In this document: one piece after another, positions 30,786-41,909 of the stretch
How positions within the stretch are numbered: position 1 is the stretch's first letter
Layout: the number at the start of each line of letters is the position of its first letter
From: Bilabrum cf. latius
Taxonomy: Eukaryota > Bigyra: Bicosoecida > Bigyra > Bicosoecida
Assembly: GCA_965178125.1 (NCBI GenBank)
Contig: OZ237757.1
Span: forward strand, 124,001-188,000
Direction: 5' to 3'
DNA: 64,000 bases
Translations under genes and position numbers: made by a program
The notes under the pieces: generated by a model
The model's input: the letters and a program-made list of their open reading frames with translations, nothing else
The model's database searches: none
What the model was told of the DNA's origin: nothing

Positions 30786-31550
30786 ATGGTGATGCAAGTA
30801 GCTAATAAAACAATTGCTTACGTGCTCTGGCTTTTCTTTGGTGAGATCTAGCTGGTCTAGCCGCAGAAGTGCTTGCAAGCATCTGGCTCAATACTCTTTC
30901 CAGTTCAGTCCGACCGATCCAAACTTTTGGCAAGAGGCTTGATCATACGCATTTTTCTTCTGTAACGCACTTGTTTGCAGGGTTATTCGGGGCACACGTG
31001 AGTTAAGTCGCATACTGATCTATTCGAGCACCGGCTGATGCGCCGAGCATTTGCGGGGAAAATAGTACCTGGGCGACTGCTGCTGCTTTTGTATATCGCA
31101 GAGATTTTATGTAGGAAGATGGCAGTCCGGATTGGTCTGGATGTTTACGCTAGGGCTACTAGGCATAGGCTGGATCATCGACGGGTTCTTGCTATCCGAC
31201 TTCGTCGACCAGTACAATAGCGAAGCATTCCAGAAGCATTTCTAGGATTTGTAGCAAGACGATGTAGAATTCACAGATGTGTATGACGTGAGCGCAGCTG
31301 CTTCTTTATACGATCCCACGCCGTTCGCCGCGATTACTGATCATCCTATCCAGCACTTGTCCCATGCACCCTTGCCTTGCAGCCGCTAGCAAACGGAGGA
31401 GGAGGCTACGAAGACGGCGCATACGGCCAGCAGCAGGCATACTATCCAGATGGGGGCGATTATGGCGGGGGTGGGGGCCAGTACGATGACCCGTACGCTC
31501 CGATGGGTGGGGCGCAAGCCCCGCTGGACGGCGACTACAATGATGTGTGA
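30786..31550 (+). CDS. TM2-domain protein with a 17-nt exon
   Basis: Four exons: 30786-30840, 30981-30997, 31102-31287 and 31383-31550, total 142 codons, TGA stop. The spliced product is MVMQVANKTIAYVLWLFFG, then LFGAH from the 17-nt exon, then RFYVGRWQSGLVW and LGLLGIGWIIDGFLL. This is a textbook TM2 domain: two transmembrane helices joined by the G-x-H-R-F-Y loop, and the exon pattern is confirmed by that motif crossing two junctions. Two TAG codons in exon 3 (31243-31245 and 31252-31254, HF-TAG-DL-TAG-QDD) lie just after the second helix. The C-terminus is Gly/Tyr/Asp-rich (GGGGYEDGAYGQQQAYY). TM2 proteins are found from bacteria to animals; the function here is unknown. Confidence 0.9.
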
Positions 31551-31969
31551 CGAGTGTTTCACCTGGTGGATCTCGAGATTGGTTGGAGGATAAGGGGTTG
31601 CATTGCACTGTGGTGGATCACCAGGCTTGCGGGGGCCGCGCTTGCGGGTGGCGGGCTGCTCTTCAGCGTGCCTGTGGGAGGGAGGGGGAAGGGGGTGCTA
31701 TGCTTGCAGTCTTTGGTAGCATCAGTACGGAGGCCGTATGGGTGGTCTGGGCGAGAGATGGGACCGAGGCAGGGGTTTGATGCGGCCTGCAAGCCGGTTC
31801 TGGCACGGTGGAAGGGGGGGGTGGTGGAGGTGCCTGAAGGCGCGGCCCCAATGGCTTGGGCCCCGACTGGCTCGCTTTATTCCATGGGATCTTAAGGTTA
31901 AAAGCATTTGTCTCATTCTTATAGCTTGCTTGCAGTCGTCAATGGTCGTACAATCCGTGGCAGAGCGCG
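31551..31969. other. Convergent intergenic region
   Basis: Between the TM2 gene (+) and the methyltransferase gene (-). No coding signal; presumably 3' untranslated regions. Confidence 0.45.
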
Positions 31970-33625
31970 TCATGATCCCGAATGGATTGTCGCGGTGTAG
32001 AGCCCCCCATCCGCTGCCGCGCCAGTGGGCCCCACGCCGAGTCGGCCCCCGCCAGTCGCGCCGTGCTTGCCCCCCACCACCTCTGCATCCGCATGGCCCT
32101 CGCCTGCACCTGCCCCCCCATCCCCTGCCCCCCCCTCGAGCTCTGCGGTCCGCCTCCAGTGCCGCACCCACAGGTCCATCTCTGCAGCGCGATGCACCCA
32201 TGGGGCGTCAGAACCAGACGGGCTTCCTCTAAGACTGCTTTCGCTTCTGTCACGCTCAGAATCGGCCTAAGAGTCGGGCAGCTGGACCAGCTCGATGACC
32301 CGAAGCAGAGGCAGGCGCACCCCGGCTGCAGGCTGGGCGGCGCCGCGCACTTCGTGACAGCGGAACCACACAGAGCACCCTTCCTCCGCGCCTTCCCCAC
32401 CGGGCTTCCACTTGGAACGCTAGAACCCGAGCGAAGCAGCGAAAGGCTCAACTGCGCCGGCCTCTGCCCCTGCTCCTGTCCCTGCCGTTGCCCCCGCTTC
32501 AGTCCCAACCACCCCTCCTGCACCCATTTTTTTTGAGTCTTCCGGAGCATCCCCCTTTGAGACCGCATCCTCAGCGGATACCAACCCTTCCCCTTGAGCA
32601 GAAGACGTGCCGCCCTGACCTCCCTTCAGCAGCCCAAGCGCCGCAGTTGCCGCTGGCCTCCCGCAGTCGAACAGCAGCCCCGTCCCGCCCGCCCTCAGCG
32701 ACCCAGCAATGGACCGCAGCACGTGCGGGGCCGACTCGGGAAGGTACAGAACGTCGCAGCCAACACTCAGGTCATACCCTCCAAGGTGTGATGAGTGCGA
32801 TGGATCTTCGGTCGTGCTGTCACTGTCCCTGAGCAGCTGCTTCAGGGCGAGCACGGCCGTGGGCGAGCACCAGTCGACCGCTCCCACCGTCAGGGCGGTT
32901 GGGGCCCGGGATGGCGCGGCAATGTCAAACCCATCGCGTGCACCGCCATGCGTGGCTGATCGGTCTACCATCGGCCCGCAGCTGGCAGGAGTTGCTGCTT
33001 TGGTGCCTGCCAGTGACGTCGTGCTCGCCTCATGACTGGATGTTGGGCATACCACAGTGGCACCGGCCCCAACCCGGTCGCACGCACCTCTCGACGAATC
33101 ATCCGACTATTCCACAATGGAAACTAACACTGTTTCAGTTTCACTCCCGTGTTCCCCCGGGCCACGGTTCGGCTTGGAGGCGGCAGCGACCAGTGAGCGA
33201 GCATCCAGCAACCCGCGGGTCTCTACGTCAGAGGCAACCACGACCCGTGGAAGCGCAGTAGCGCATGCAGCAACAGACACGAGCGCTCGTCCCGCGCCAG
33301 TTTCTACCATACTAATACGGTCGTCTCCAGTGCCTCTCAGCAAGCCAGCGGATCCTTTTCCGGACCAGCTGTGCGATAGAAGTGCCTGGCATGCAAACAC
33401 GTTGCAGCTCCACACCTGATCCCAAACGCCAGTTTCCACAGCTTCAACATCTGAAAAGTCAGAGTCAGAGTCAGAGCTCGAGCCTGGAGCCGCGTCGCTA
33501 GGGACCCGAACCGCTGATGTAGCTACAGCTTGGTCGCACGATTGAGGCTCAACTGGCAACGTGATCGCGACTCTCCTCCATGCACCCGCTGGCCCCACTA
33601 CTTGGAGCAATAATTGTGAGCTCAT
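31970..33625 (-). CDS. Class I methyltransferase, METTL21/METTL23-like (Methyltransf_16)
   Basis: A single-exon 551-residue protein, ATG at 33625 (MSSQLLLQVVGPAGAW). Methyltransferase features in order: GVWDQVWSCNVFACQALL before motif I, ISMVETGAGRALVSVAAC at motif I (usual E-x-G-x-G), VVVASDVETRGLLD at the acidic position after strand 2, AVDWCSPTAVLALKQLL, YDLSVGCDVLYLPES at motif post-II, and LRAGGTGLLFDCGRPA. This order is that of the seven-beta-strand protein methyltransferases that include METTL21, METTL23 and EEF2KMT; the target is unknown. Three TAGs (33107-33109, 32420-32422, 32267-32269) connect the parts. The first separates motif I from post-II, so the enzyme makes sense only if it is translated. 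Ends in TGA. Confidence 0.8.
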
Positions 33626-33765
33626 ACTGCTAGCATTGCGGCGAAGTCTAGCTTTAGGGGCCACTGTACGTTGCCATCGATGTCGCACTCGGAGCCGGAA
33701 AATTGTGACGGACCGGCAACTCCCAAACAGAAGCTATTGCAGGGACAGATACGGTGCTGTTTGCA

Positions 33766-34803
33766 ATGCCATCAGCTTCAGATGCAACTACTGATACTGT
33801 GCAAGGGGTCCAGGGCGCTGTGATGGCCAGGGTTATGACTCTGGGCTTCACGGACTACCTTGCTATCCTTCTGTTCGTGCTCACGGTTACCATCCTGCTA
33901 CGCAATGCTGCTCGGTCTGTGTTGGGTTCCAGGAGCGTAGGATCGACCGATTCCTTTGATGGTTTGGTTATGCGTCAAGTTGGCGAGCCGGTTGCCGCCA
34001 AAAAGCTGGAGAAACCAGACGCGACCAAAGGTGCGAACGTAACGGGGGATGCGGCAGCCGGGGATGGCGGGAAGAAAGACGAGAAAGAATCGGCAAGCCA
34101 AGCACCCGGTGAAGAGGGATAGCACGTCAAGTTTGAGCACGTACCCATGCCGGAAAGTGCGATGCTTCGTCGTTCCGACGGCTTCCTCCGCCTCATGAAC
34201 TTGAGGCGGAGTGTGCGCTTCTTCGATTCGAGCAAGCCCATCCCCGAGGGCGTCCTGGAGCGATGTATTATGACGGCAGGCACGGCTCCAAGCGGCGCCC
34301 ACGTGCAGCCGTGGACGTTTGTGGTGATCCGGGACCCGGCCAAGAAGCAGAAGGTGAGGGAGCTGATCGAGGCAAAGGAGAAGGAGAACTACTCGGGGAG
34401 GATGCAGGACCAGTGGGTGGGACACGTGAGGGGCCTGGTGGATGCACTGCACGGCACTGCAGCTGGAGACGCCGTGCTGAAGCCCTACCTCACTGAGGCA
34501 CCCGCCCTGGTGGCCGTGATGATGCACCGTAGCACGCCAGACAAGCCGGTGTACTACGGCATGGAGTCAGTGGGGATCGCCACGGGCATGTTCATCGCCG
34601 CCCTGTAGAACGCCGGCCTGTGCACGCTCACGTCTACCCCACTGGGCGCGGATGCCGAAATCAGGCAGGTGCTCGGGAGGCCACAGAGGGAGAAGGTGTT
34701 CGTGGTCATGCCCGTTGGATTCGCAAGCAAGGAGTGCACCGTGCCGTACAGGGCGCCTAAGGAGCTCCGCAAGTCCAAGAAAAAGGTGATGGTCGAGGTG
34801 TGA
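33766..34803 (+). CDS. IYD: Iodotyrosine deiodinase-like flavoprotein (nitroreductase superfamily)
   Basis: A 345-residue protein with the architecture of animal IYD: short N-terminus, one transmembrane helix (YLAILLFVLTVTILL), linker, FMN-binding nitroreductase domain. The domain has RRSVRFFDSSKPIP, IMTAGTAPSGAHVQPWTFVVI, YYGMESVGIATGMFIAAL and a C-terminal LGRPQREKVFVVMPVGFASK, all close to the animal enzyme. IYD reductively dehalogenates iodotyrosine; homologs also occur in bacteria and protists, where substrate may differ. TAG codons at 34120-34122 and 34606-34608. The second gives AAL-TAG-NAGL, and animal IYD reads LAALQNAGL, so this is one of the best glutamine anchors in the window. 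Stop is TGA. Divergent from the methyltransferase gene (140 bp). Confidence 0.93.
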
Positions 34804-35095
34804 CGAGAGCGCATCCTCATGCCCGAGCGCAGCGTGGCGGCAGCGCTGGCTGTGCGCGGCAGCCAGGGCCCCGCACTCTCCACCGGCACTGCCGCCTCTC
34901 ACTACCGAACTTGATCGCAGCTATTGATTGTTTCCTACCATGGATAAAAAATGAAATGAACTAGCCGTCGTGCTAGGGCCGGTAGCGCCTCAACCCCGCT
35001 GGCCGGTCTGTCTGGATTAGCGTGAATGTGCACCTCACAAAATTGTGGAGCCGGCGCGAGCGAATCCTCAAATATTTCCCCCGCTGGGGGAGTTA

Positions 35096-38000
35096 ATGTC
35101 ACTGTTCATGATACTAACTGTATTTATAGTCGTATAGTTTGCCGCTGCATTCAGATTGCGTGCGGGAGGACTTCCTAGCACAGCGTATGGTCGTCCAGTA
35201 GCGGCCCGGCACTCTTCAGTAGCCGTATGTGTGGCTGCCAAATAGCATCCCAAGGATTCAAAAGCATAGATCCAACCTTCTGTATGGGGTTCAAGCCTTG
35301 GGCTGGGTGTTTGTGCGGAATCGACCCGAGTGAATGCTGTTGCGAGCGGGAAGTTGGACGTACCGAGCAAACCTAGCCAGTGGCCTTCCCTGCGAGTGGA
35401 AGGCAAGATGACAAGCTCATCCCAGCGTAAAATGCTGCAAGTGATCAACAGTAACCCGCCACCGAGCCCACATGCGGCCAGGCTCGCTACTGCCCGAGCG
35501 ATGGGGTTTTCCGACGGGTACCTATCGTGCCCGCTGGTGCTCGAGATGATCCGGCGTGTGGGCCTCGGAGCGTGGAGAGATCAGGCTTACGAGGACCACG
35601 TAAGGGGTTTTATCCAGCAGTAGTGGGAGCCCATCCGCAGGCGAGCAGAAGCGGAGATCGCCGCCTCCGATGGCCAGCCGAGTGACGGCGAGCCGCACCG
35701 GCAGGACCTGTGGACGAGCATCCTCGAGTGGCACCACGCCGCAGAGGGCGTGTGGGAGGGCTGCAGGACGTGGCAGACCGAGCACGGGCACGGCCCCGAG
35801 CAGTTGCTCGGTCTCATCGACGTGCTCGCCCTGGACTACGACGCGGAGGCGTTCGACATCGTGGATGCGGTCAGGGACTCGAGGGCGTGCTTCCTGGGGG
35901 AGGACCGCTGCAGGCAAGAGGCAAAGGACGGGGAGAGGTTCCGCAGCAGGAGCGGCGCCGCGCAGTACGGGGCTGGAGTCGCTGGAGTGGACGGGGCCCA
36001 GGCCGCTGGCCAGCAAGGCCAAGAACCGAGGGCGTAGGGAGGTGAGGGGGCGGAGGCGGGGGCGGGGGCGGGGGCGGGGATGGGAATGGGGGCGGCGCTG
36101 GACCGGACGCTCTACTCGAGGAGGCGATGGGTGGAGCTGTCCAGGAGGGGTCGATGCTCGGCAGTGCTGGCGATGGCGGGGGGGGCCTGCGGCAAGGTCG
36201 GAGCCAAGGAGGGCAACGAGGCGGCGGCGCGTTGCAGTGCGATGCAGCCCTGGTGGCGAGAGCTGCTGCCACGCCGTGGCAAAGAAAAGCAGCAGCAGCA
36301 TGAGACGACGACGTGCACAAACCGAGGGGGCCCCGTGGACATCGTGGTGGGGCACTCCACGTGGGGGGACTACTCGGAGCAGCTCCGGCTGTGGAAGGTG
36401 TACGTGTTCCCTGGGGAACACACGCCGGCGGATGGAAACAAGAGCAAGGGCAAGAGCAAGGACGGTTCGTTTGTGCTCTCGTTCTCCTCGTACGCCGGTG
36501 TCTCTGCCTCCACCGACGACTGGATGCTCACCTCAACCGGGCTCACCGTCATGGAGACCACTCTGACCACCCCCGACCCGGCCACCGCGCTGCGTGACCT
36601 GAGGCCGTTGCCCAAGAGCTGCGCCTCGAGCGGGTGCACCGCACTGCAGGACCCCGTTGCGCTGCCAGCGTTCCTCCGGGCGATGGCGGCCAGCCGCGCC
36701 GCTGGGTCTGCAAAGGAGTGGGCTGCGCTGTACGCAGGGGGGACGCGGGCGGGAGGGACGTACAACTGCCAGTGGCTGGTGGTCGATGGCCCCTTGCTGG
36801 CGAAACAGGCCGAGCTGGGCAAAGGAGCCGTGAGTGGGAGTGGGAGTGGAGGTGAAGGTGGTGTTTGCAAGCTACCCCGTGACACCGTGTGGGTGGTGGA
36901 GCAGAGCGCCGACAGGTCCGTTGGAGCGGACGTGTCGGGGCTGCTGTCCCGCGTCGGGTACTGGCCGTCCATGAACCGGCCTTTCTTCGAGGCAGTGAGG
37001 AGCGACCTCCGCTTCCCGCTCGACGACCATAGTGGTACCCAGCAGACCCAGGTCAGAGGCAGGTTTGCGGAGGGCGGGCTGGACGTGGTCGAGTGGCCCG
37101 GTGGGCTCGCTGCAGGGGCAGGGGCAGGGGCGGGGGCGGGTGGGCTCGCTGCAGGGGCCGGGGCAGAGGCGGGGGCGGGGGCGGTTGGGGTTGCTGCAGG
37201 GGCAGGGGCGGGTGGTGCCACCATCACCATCGCTGAGCAAAACGATGCTGAGGGGAACGGGGAGGATGAAGTCGAAGGGGGGCAAGATGAAGATGAAGAG
37301 GAACCAGCAGACAACGAGGAGCTAGCCAATGGCATGTCCCAGCCAAGCCTGCTGCAGTCCACAGGCCACCGAGCACAGGCAGCCGAGGGCAGGACACAGC
37401 GAAGCGCGGCCCGCCAGCGGGCGCGGCGCCGTGCATCGCGCGTGAGAGCATGCAAGGGCTCCGCGGCGGCTTGTTCCCTGGCCCCTCTAGACGACAGCCC
37501 TGGTGTGAGCTCCATGATGCGCTTCGAGAGTGCTCGCTCGCGGGTGAATGCTCGGTCGGGTGCTCGGGCCAGTGCCAGCGTCACGGTGTCATCGCTGGGG
37601 GAGGACGGGGCGTACTATTCGTTCGGGCAGAACCCCAGAGCGCTTGAGGCGGCGCAGGCCAGGGAACAAGGGGGGCTTGGCTCAGCGGGCGGGGTGGGGC
37701 TGTTCCTGCGTAGCAATGCCGCGGCGGGTGGTGGGGGCGGTTCCGTTGTCCTGACGGCGGCGCCGCGCTTTGACCTGGCGGCAGGGGAGGATGGGAAGCC
37801 GGAGCCGTTCGGAGCCGTGGACACCAAGGTGACGAGTGCGCTGGCCGTGGGGCGGGGTCGGGCCGAGAGCGTGTCGGTGCTGGGCCCGACCACTGCGGGG
37901 GGATCGCTGGCTCCCTTCGACTGGTCCAAGTTCGCCGACAGAGATAGCAAGTGGGGCGGGGAGCGGGGACTGGGCAAGCAGGTGTGCGCCTCTTCGCAGC

Positions 38001-38131
38001 AAGTGCTCGATCGGGACGGGGCGAGCACCGAGTAGGGCGCCGGGCCAAGCGCAGGCTCTGCTAGCAGCGGCAAGTGCGAGCTCTCTGACGATTGGGACAG
38101 GGATGGGAGGCCCGATTGGGCCGTTTACTGA
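35096..38131 (+). CDS. Phospholipase B-like protein (PLBD family, Ntn hydrolase)
   Basis: A 1011-residue single-exon protein. ATG 35096 starts a signal peptide (MSLFMILTVFIVV, then a TAG codon, FAAAF). PLBD proteins are lysosomal or secreted N-terminal-nucleophile amidases/phospholipases that mature by autocleavage before a Cys. Visible family blocks: ARAMGFSDGYLS near residue 130, ARCSAMQPWW with the candidate nucleophile Cys, DIVVGHSTWGDYSEQLRLWK, GVSASTDDWML, TYNCQWLVVDG, DTVWVVEQSA, GYWPSMNRPFFEAV, PFGAVDTKVTS, and GPTTAGGSLAPFDWSKF near the end. Six TAG codons (35135, 35243, 35267, 35621, 36035 and 38033, first bases) join it. Ala-Gly and acidic insertions explain a length nearly twice the usual ~580. 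TGA at 38129-38131. Whether the last 32 codons beyond the TAG at 38033 are translated follows from the code. Confidence 0.9.
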
Positions 38132-38652
38132 TGATTCTTAAGCAATGGCTGTATTGTGTATTTTATTGGCTCTTTCCGCTGCGGCACAAGCGACCGGCCC
38201 TGCAGCAGTACTACGAACGTTGCTTGGCGACCGGCTCTGAACAAAATAATACAAACTCTCCTAGCTTCAACATCGAGAAACGCTTCGGCCCTCGCTCACC
38301 CCAAGAAATGTGAGATATGCGGCAATTCTCGATCTGTATGCTGAAACTTGTGAAACTGATTCTTCAAACTTTAGATTGCTGGCGTTCTACCCCGGAAATT
38401 GCGCTCATGTGGGTGTCGGCATCCGGTTGTAGTTCAAGGCGGTGGAATCCGCCGGTTCCTCGCCTATCTTGCCTTGCGATGGCTCAAGTGCTGCATCAGT
38501 AGCGTACCATTGTGCCAATAGTTGTTCTTAGTTTATAACACTTGTGTGTTACAAACCGCAACTATCGCCATTGGCGAGTAGTGTACCAACAATCATGATT
38601 TCGCTCTTCGTGGGTCCATCTCCTTTGCACGACCACGCAGCCACGAGAAACC
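38132..38652. other. Intergenic region
   Basis: Between the PLBD gene and the first PLAC8 gene, with AT-rich patches (for example near 38238-38260 and 38520-38560). No gene recognised. Confidence 0.45.
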
Positions 38653-39775
38653 ATGTCTGCCGCCGCATTCCAGGTTGGAACTTTTGATTGGTGAGACAAG
38701 CTGCGCTGAGATTGGTACAAATCGAAGTGAATCGCGGCGCTCATGTCGCCAAGGGAGGAGCCGTTTAGCCTGGCTCTGCGATTCAAGGCGCGCAAGCCTC
38801 GCATATCCTGCCATTTCGCCGAATGTATCGTTCATAGAACATGGTAGACTTCTCAGTGTTGCAAAGTGGTCCCTCATACGCGACCCAAGGCTTAAGCTTG
38901 CTTGAATCCGGTCGGTTTCCTCGTGCACTATCCTCTAGTTTCTGCACACCTCTTCCCTTGTCGCAGCTGCGCCGCACCCGGTGGCACCATGGGCTGGTGA
39001 GTGTAGTTTGGACGCCATGTTGCGACTTTTCCTGCATTTGGCCCGCATTTGACCGGTGAATCCATTTGATTCCTTCTCTATCGGCATGATCTCTGTCTTA
39101 ATGTTTCGCAGCCTTTACAGTGAGACTGTAGCTTCAAGCCGCAGCTTTGAATATGCACGAAGTGATTTCATCATCAAATGGCTACGTGTGTGTAGCATCA
39201 CCCGTTTTATGCCCTAAACTACCCACCCACGCAGCCTTCTGCTGCACGCCCTGCGCCGCTGGTGACGTCGGCACCCACACCGGTGTAAGCCAATAGTTGC
39301 AATGGGTTTATTTCTCAGTTAATGCGCTCTGCGCGCTTTGCGTGGCCTCACATTCAAGATACTCAGCTCGCTCCTACCCCGGGATTCTCGCAGTACGGCT
39401 GCCTCGGCGCCTGCCTCGCCGTGCAGTGCTGCGGCTGCCTCGGCATCTGCTACCTGCGTGGCGTGGTCCGCCAGAAGTACTCCATCCAGGAGTCCTGCAT
39501 CAACGACCTGCTGTGCAGCTGCTGCTGCCCCGCCTGCAGTGAGACGATGGCGCCGCCACTCGAGAGGATGACAGGGCAGCGCAAACAAGCTTGCGCGTTG
39601 GATCCAATCTTGCCCCTTCTTTTCCAACCACCGGCCACCATCCATTATCTACCTACCTTTCACCGCAGCTGTGTGCCAGATGCGCAACGAGGCCATGTCC
39701 AGGGAGGCCAAGGCGAACAACCAGGTGAACGTGCACGCGGGTGCGGCCCCCGGCCAGGCTGGCGTGCAGCGCTGA
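38653..39775 (+). CDS. PLAC8-family cysteine-rich protein A (six exons, 8-nt exon)
   Basis: Exons 38653-38690, 38967-38996, 39112-39119, 39235-39284, 39394-39538 and 39669-39775 join in phase to 126 codons ending in TGA. The product starts MSAAAFQVGTFDC, continues CLYTFCCTPCAAGDVG, then YGCLGACLAVQCCGCLGIC, RQKYSIQESCINDLLCS, and CTVCQMRNEAM. This is the PLAC8 (Cys-rich) domain with its CC-x-PC, C-x-x-CC and final CxxCQxxRE-like motifs, typical of small membrane-associated proteins in plants, algae, protists and animals (cell-size and metal-transport roles in some). Exon 3 is only CCTTTACA; it is supported because it restores the phase and the CLY motif seen in the neighbouring paralog. No TAG. 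Confidence 0.85.
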
Positions 39776-40283
39776 GCCAAGATGGGGATGAGGACAACGG
39801 GTCTTGAGTGCTAGCTCTTTCGCAGGGCTTGCCACCCGACCAACAAGAGATCTAGATCTGGATAGGGTTTCGGCAGGGCCTGCCGTGCAGGCGGTAGGCT
39901 GCTGTGTGGTGTGTGGGCTCGACGTGCGGGTGGGGGGGGGGCGCTGTGCAAAGTGATGCGTCCGCACGTAGGGTTCGTGATATGATGTGTTTGACTGCAC
40001 GGTATCAGCTATCTCTGTCTCAATTTGTGGTCTTGAACATCCACTCACTTTGCTTCTCTTGCTTTCCTGCGTGGGTAACGGTTGCGTGCACCTTCGACAA
40101 ATAATCAGAATGCAACGCGCTCGCTTCCTTCAGCATACAAGCCCCTATACCTTGTGAGATTGTGACCTGCATTTCGAATTCACAGTCCCTGCTTCATTGT
40201 TGATTTTGTTTGAAAGATTTGTGGTAAAAGCACCGCCAGTTCAACATGCGTTCGCCCGCTCGTACGTCTCACAGAACCTAAAG
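39776..40283. other. Intergenic region between PLAC8 paralogs
   Basis: Presumed 3' and 5' flanks of the tandem pair. Contains a G-run at 39932-39940. No gene recognised. Confidence 0.45.
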
Positions 40284-41332
40284 ATGGCACAGGAGCAGTT
40301 CAAGACAGGCCTCTGCGATTGGTGAGCGACTGGCAGTCGATATTCAAACAAAACTGGCAATATTACTGCCAGTTGGATTTGCCCCGGGGACGGTATACTC
40401 GTCTCACCGGGCAGCATGGGCGCGGCCCGTCGGCTCCCACAAGAGCTTCTGTCTCCGACCAAACCGAACGCCTCTCCCCCCTCGCAGCTGCGCTTCTGGG
40501 TTCCCAACCTGCCTGTATGGCACTTTCTGTGGTGTAAGAATAACTAATTGACGGGGTGCACGCGCATTACTCGCTCCGGGCCATATGACATGCTCACCAC
40601 AATCTCGACTCGTGCACACGAGATTTCTTCTCCATTCCCTCCATCGCTTCTCTGTTCGCAGCCATGCGCCGCCGGTGAGTCGGCGCAAGCTGTGTGCAAC
40701 GTTGATCTGTAGAACCATGCATCAAGGTTGTGATCGGCCTCGAGCACCGCCATGCCTGCAAGTTCGGTTTCGACTCCCCAATGCTTTGTTGGACACTTTT
40801 TGGCCTACGATTACCGATTTATGACCTCGCAGGCGACGTCTGCCGCTCGGCCGATGTGAGCCATTAAACATTATCAGTCGAGCGCTACTTCTCTGCCCCT
40901 CGTCAAAAATCTTGCATTGGTGTCTTGACCAAGCATTCGCTGCTACCCCTCCCTTTGCGCAGGGCAACTGGATGCTCGGCTGCCTGGGCACGTGCTGCCT
41001 CGGCTGCATCGGTACCACGATTGTCCGCAACTCATACCGCACGAAGAACAACATCGAGGGCGGATGCTTCATGGACTGCATCCTGTCCACCTTCTGCGGC
41101 GGATGGTGAGATGGTTGCTATGTAACACTACCCTTGCTCCTCCTTGTGCTTTTTGCTGCCGTTGCCCGCATGTCCTCACCCCACTCGGCACCACCATTCA
41201 ATCACTTGCAGTGTACTGTGCCAGCTGATGAGCGACCACGAGGCCCGCTCCAAGACGGGCACGGTCGTCAACATCAACTCTGCGCCCCAGAGCGCTCCCG
41301 GTGGGGCCGTCGTCACCATCACCCAGAACTGA
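40284..41332 (+). CDS. PLAC8-family cysteine-rich protein B (six exons)
   Basis: Exons 40284-40321, 40488-40533, 40662-40674, 40833-40855, 40963-41105 and 41212-41332, 128 codons, TGA stop. The spliced protein begins MAQEQFKTGLCDC and contains CLYGTFCGPCAAGDVC, then WMLGCLGTCCLGCIGTTIV, NIEGGCFMDCILSTFCGGC and VLCQLMSDHEA: a complete PLAC8 domain. It is a tandem paralog of the upstream gene: first exons are both 38 nt and end in phase 2 after GAT TG, and the last introns occupy equivalent places. The middle introns differ (a 13-nt and a 23-nt exon here). No TAG. Probably a small membrane or secreted Cys-rich protein; function unknown. Confidence 0.88.
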
Positions 41333-41909
41333 GGGGAAACCTAAGGAGGGCCAATAATGACTGCAATAATGTGAAGGAGAGGGGAGGGTGGGATCGCACT
41401 GCTGTTGGGGTTGCATTGCAAGCCGGCACGATGCCAGGGCTGGCCAGGACAGACGTGTCGTCCATGTGTTGAAACGATCACATCAATCAAGACCCGATCG
41501 CGCGTCATACACAAAGCCTGCAGCTGGAGATGGAGGCTGCAGCAGCAAATCCAATCGCTTCCCGTCCTACTAGGTACCACGCCATCTGATCCCCACCGCT
41601 CGCACTCGCACGCGACTCCAAGCCACACCCTTCCGACTAGTGTGCCGTAGCTCGCTGCAACCACTGGCAGCACATGACCCAACCAAATCAGGCCTCAGAC
41701 TTGCCCTGTTGTCGTGCCCAGCATACTGGTGCACAGCTTTGCTGAATTTCACGGGCGAGCACGCTGCACGCACAGCATCTACACTAATCTACACACGCTG
41801 CATCCTTGTGGATGATTCCGGGAACACTGGTCACACCTGGCCACACTTGCCGTTCCCCAAAGTGTCGAAGGCAGCAACAATCGCCGATTCCTAGGTTTCA
41901 TCGGTTCGC
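41333..41909. other. Intergenic region, no gene recognised
   Basis: Between PLAC8-B and the NAP gene. Short open frames only, none with protein-like composition. Confidence 0.45.
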
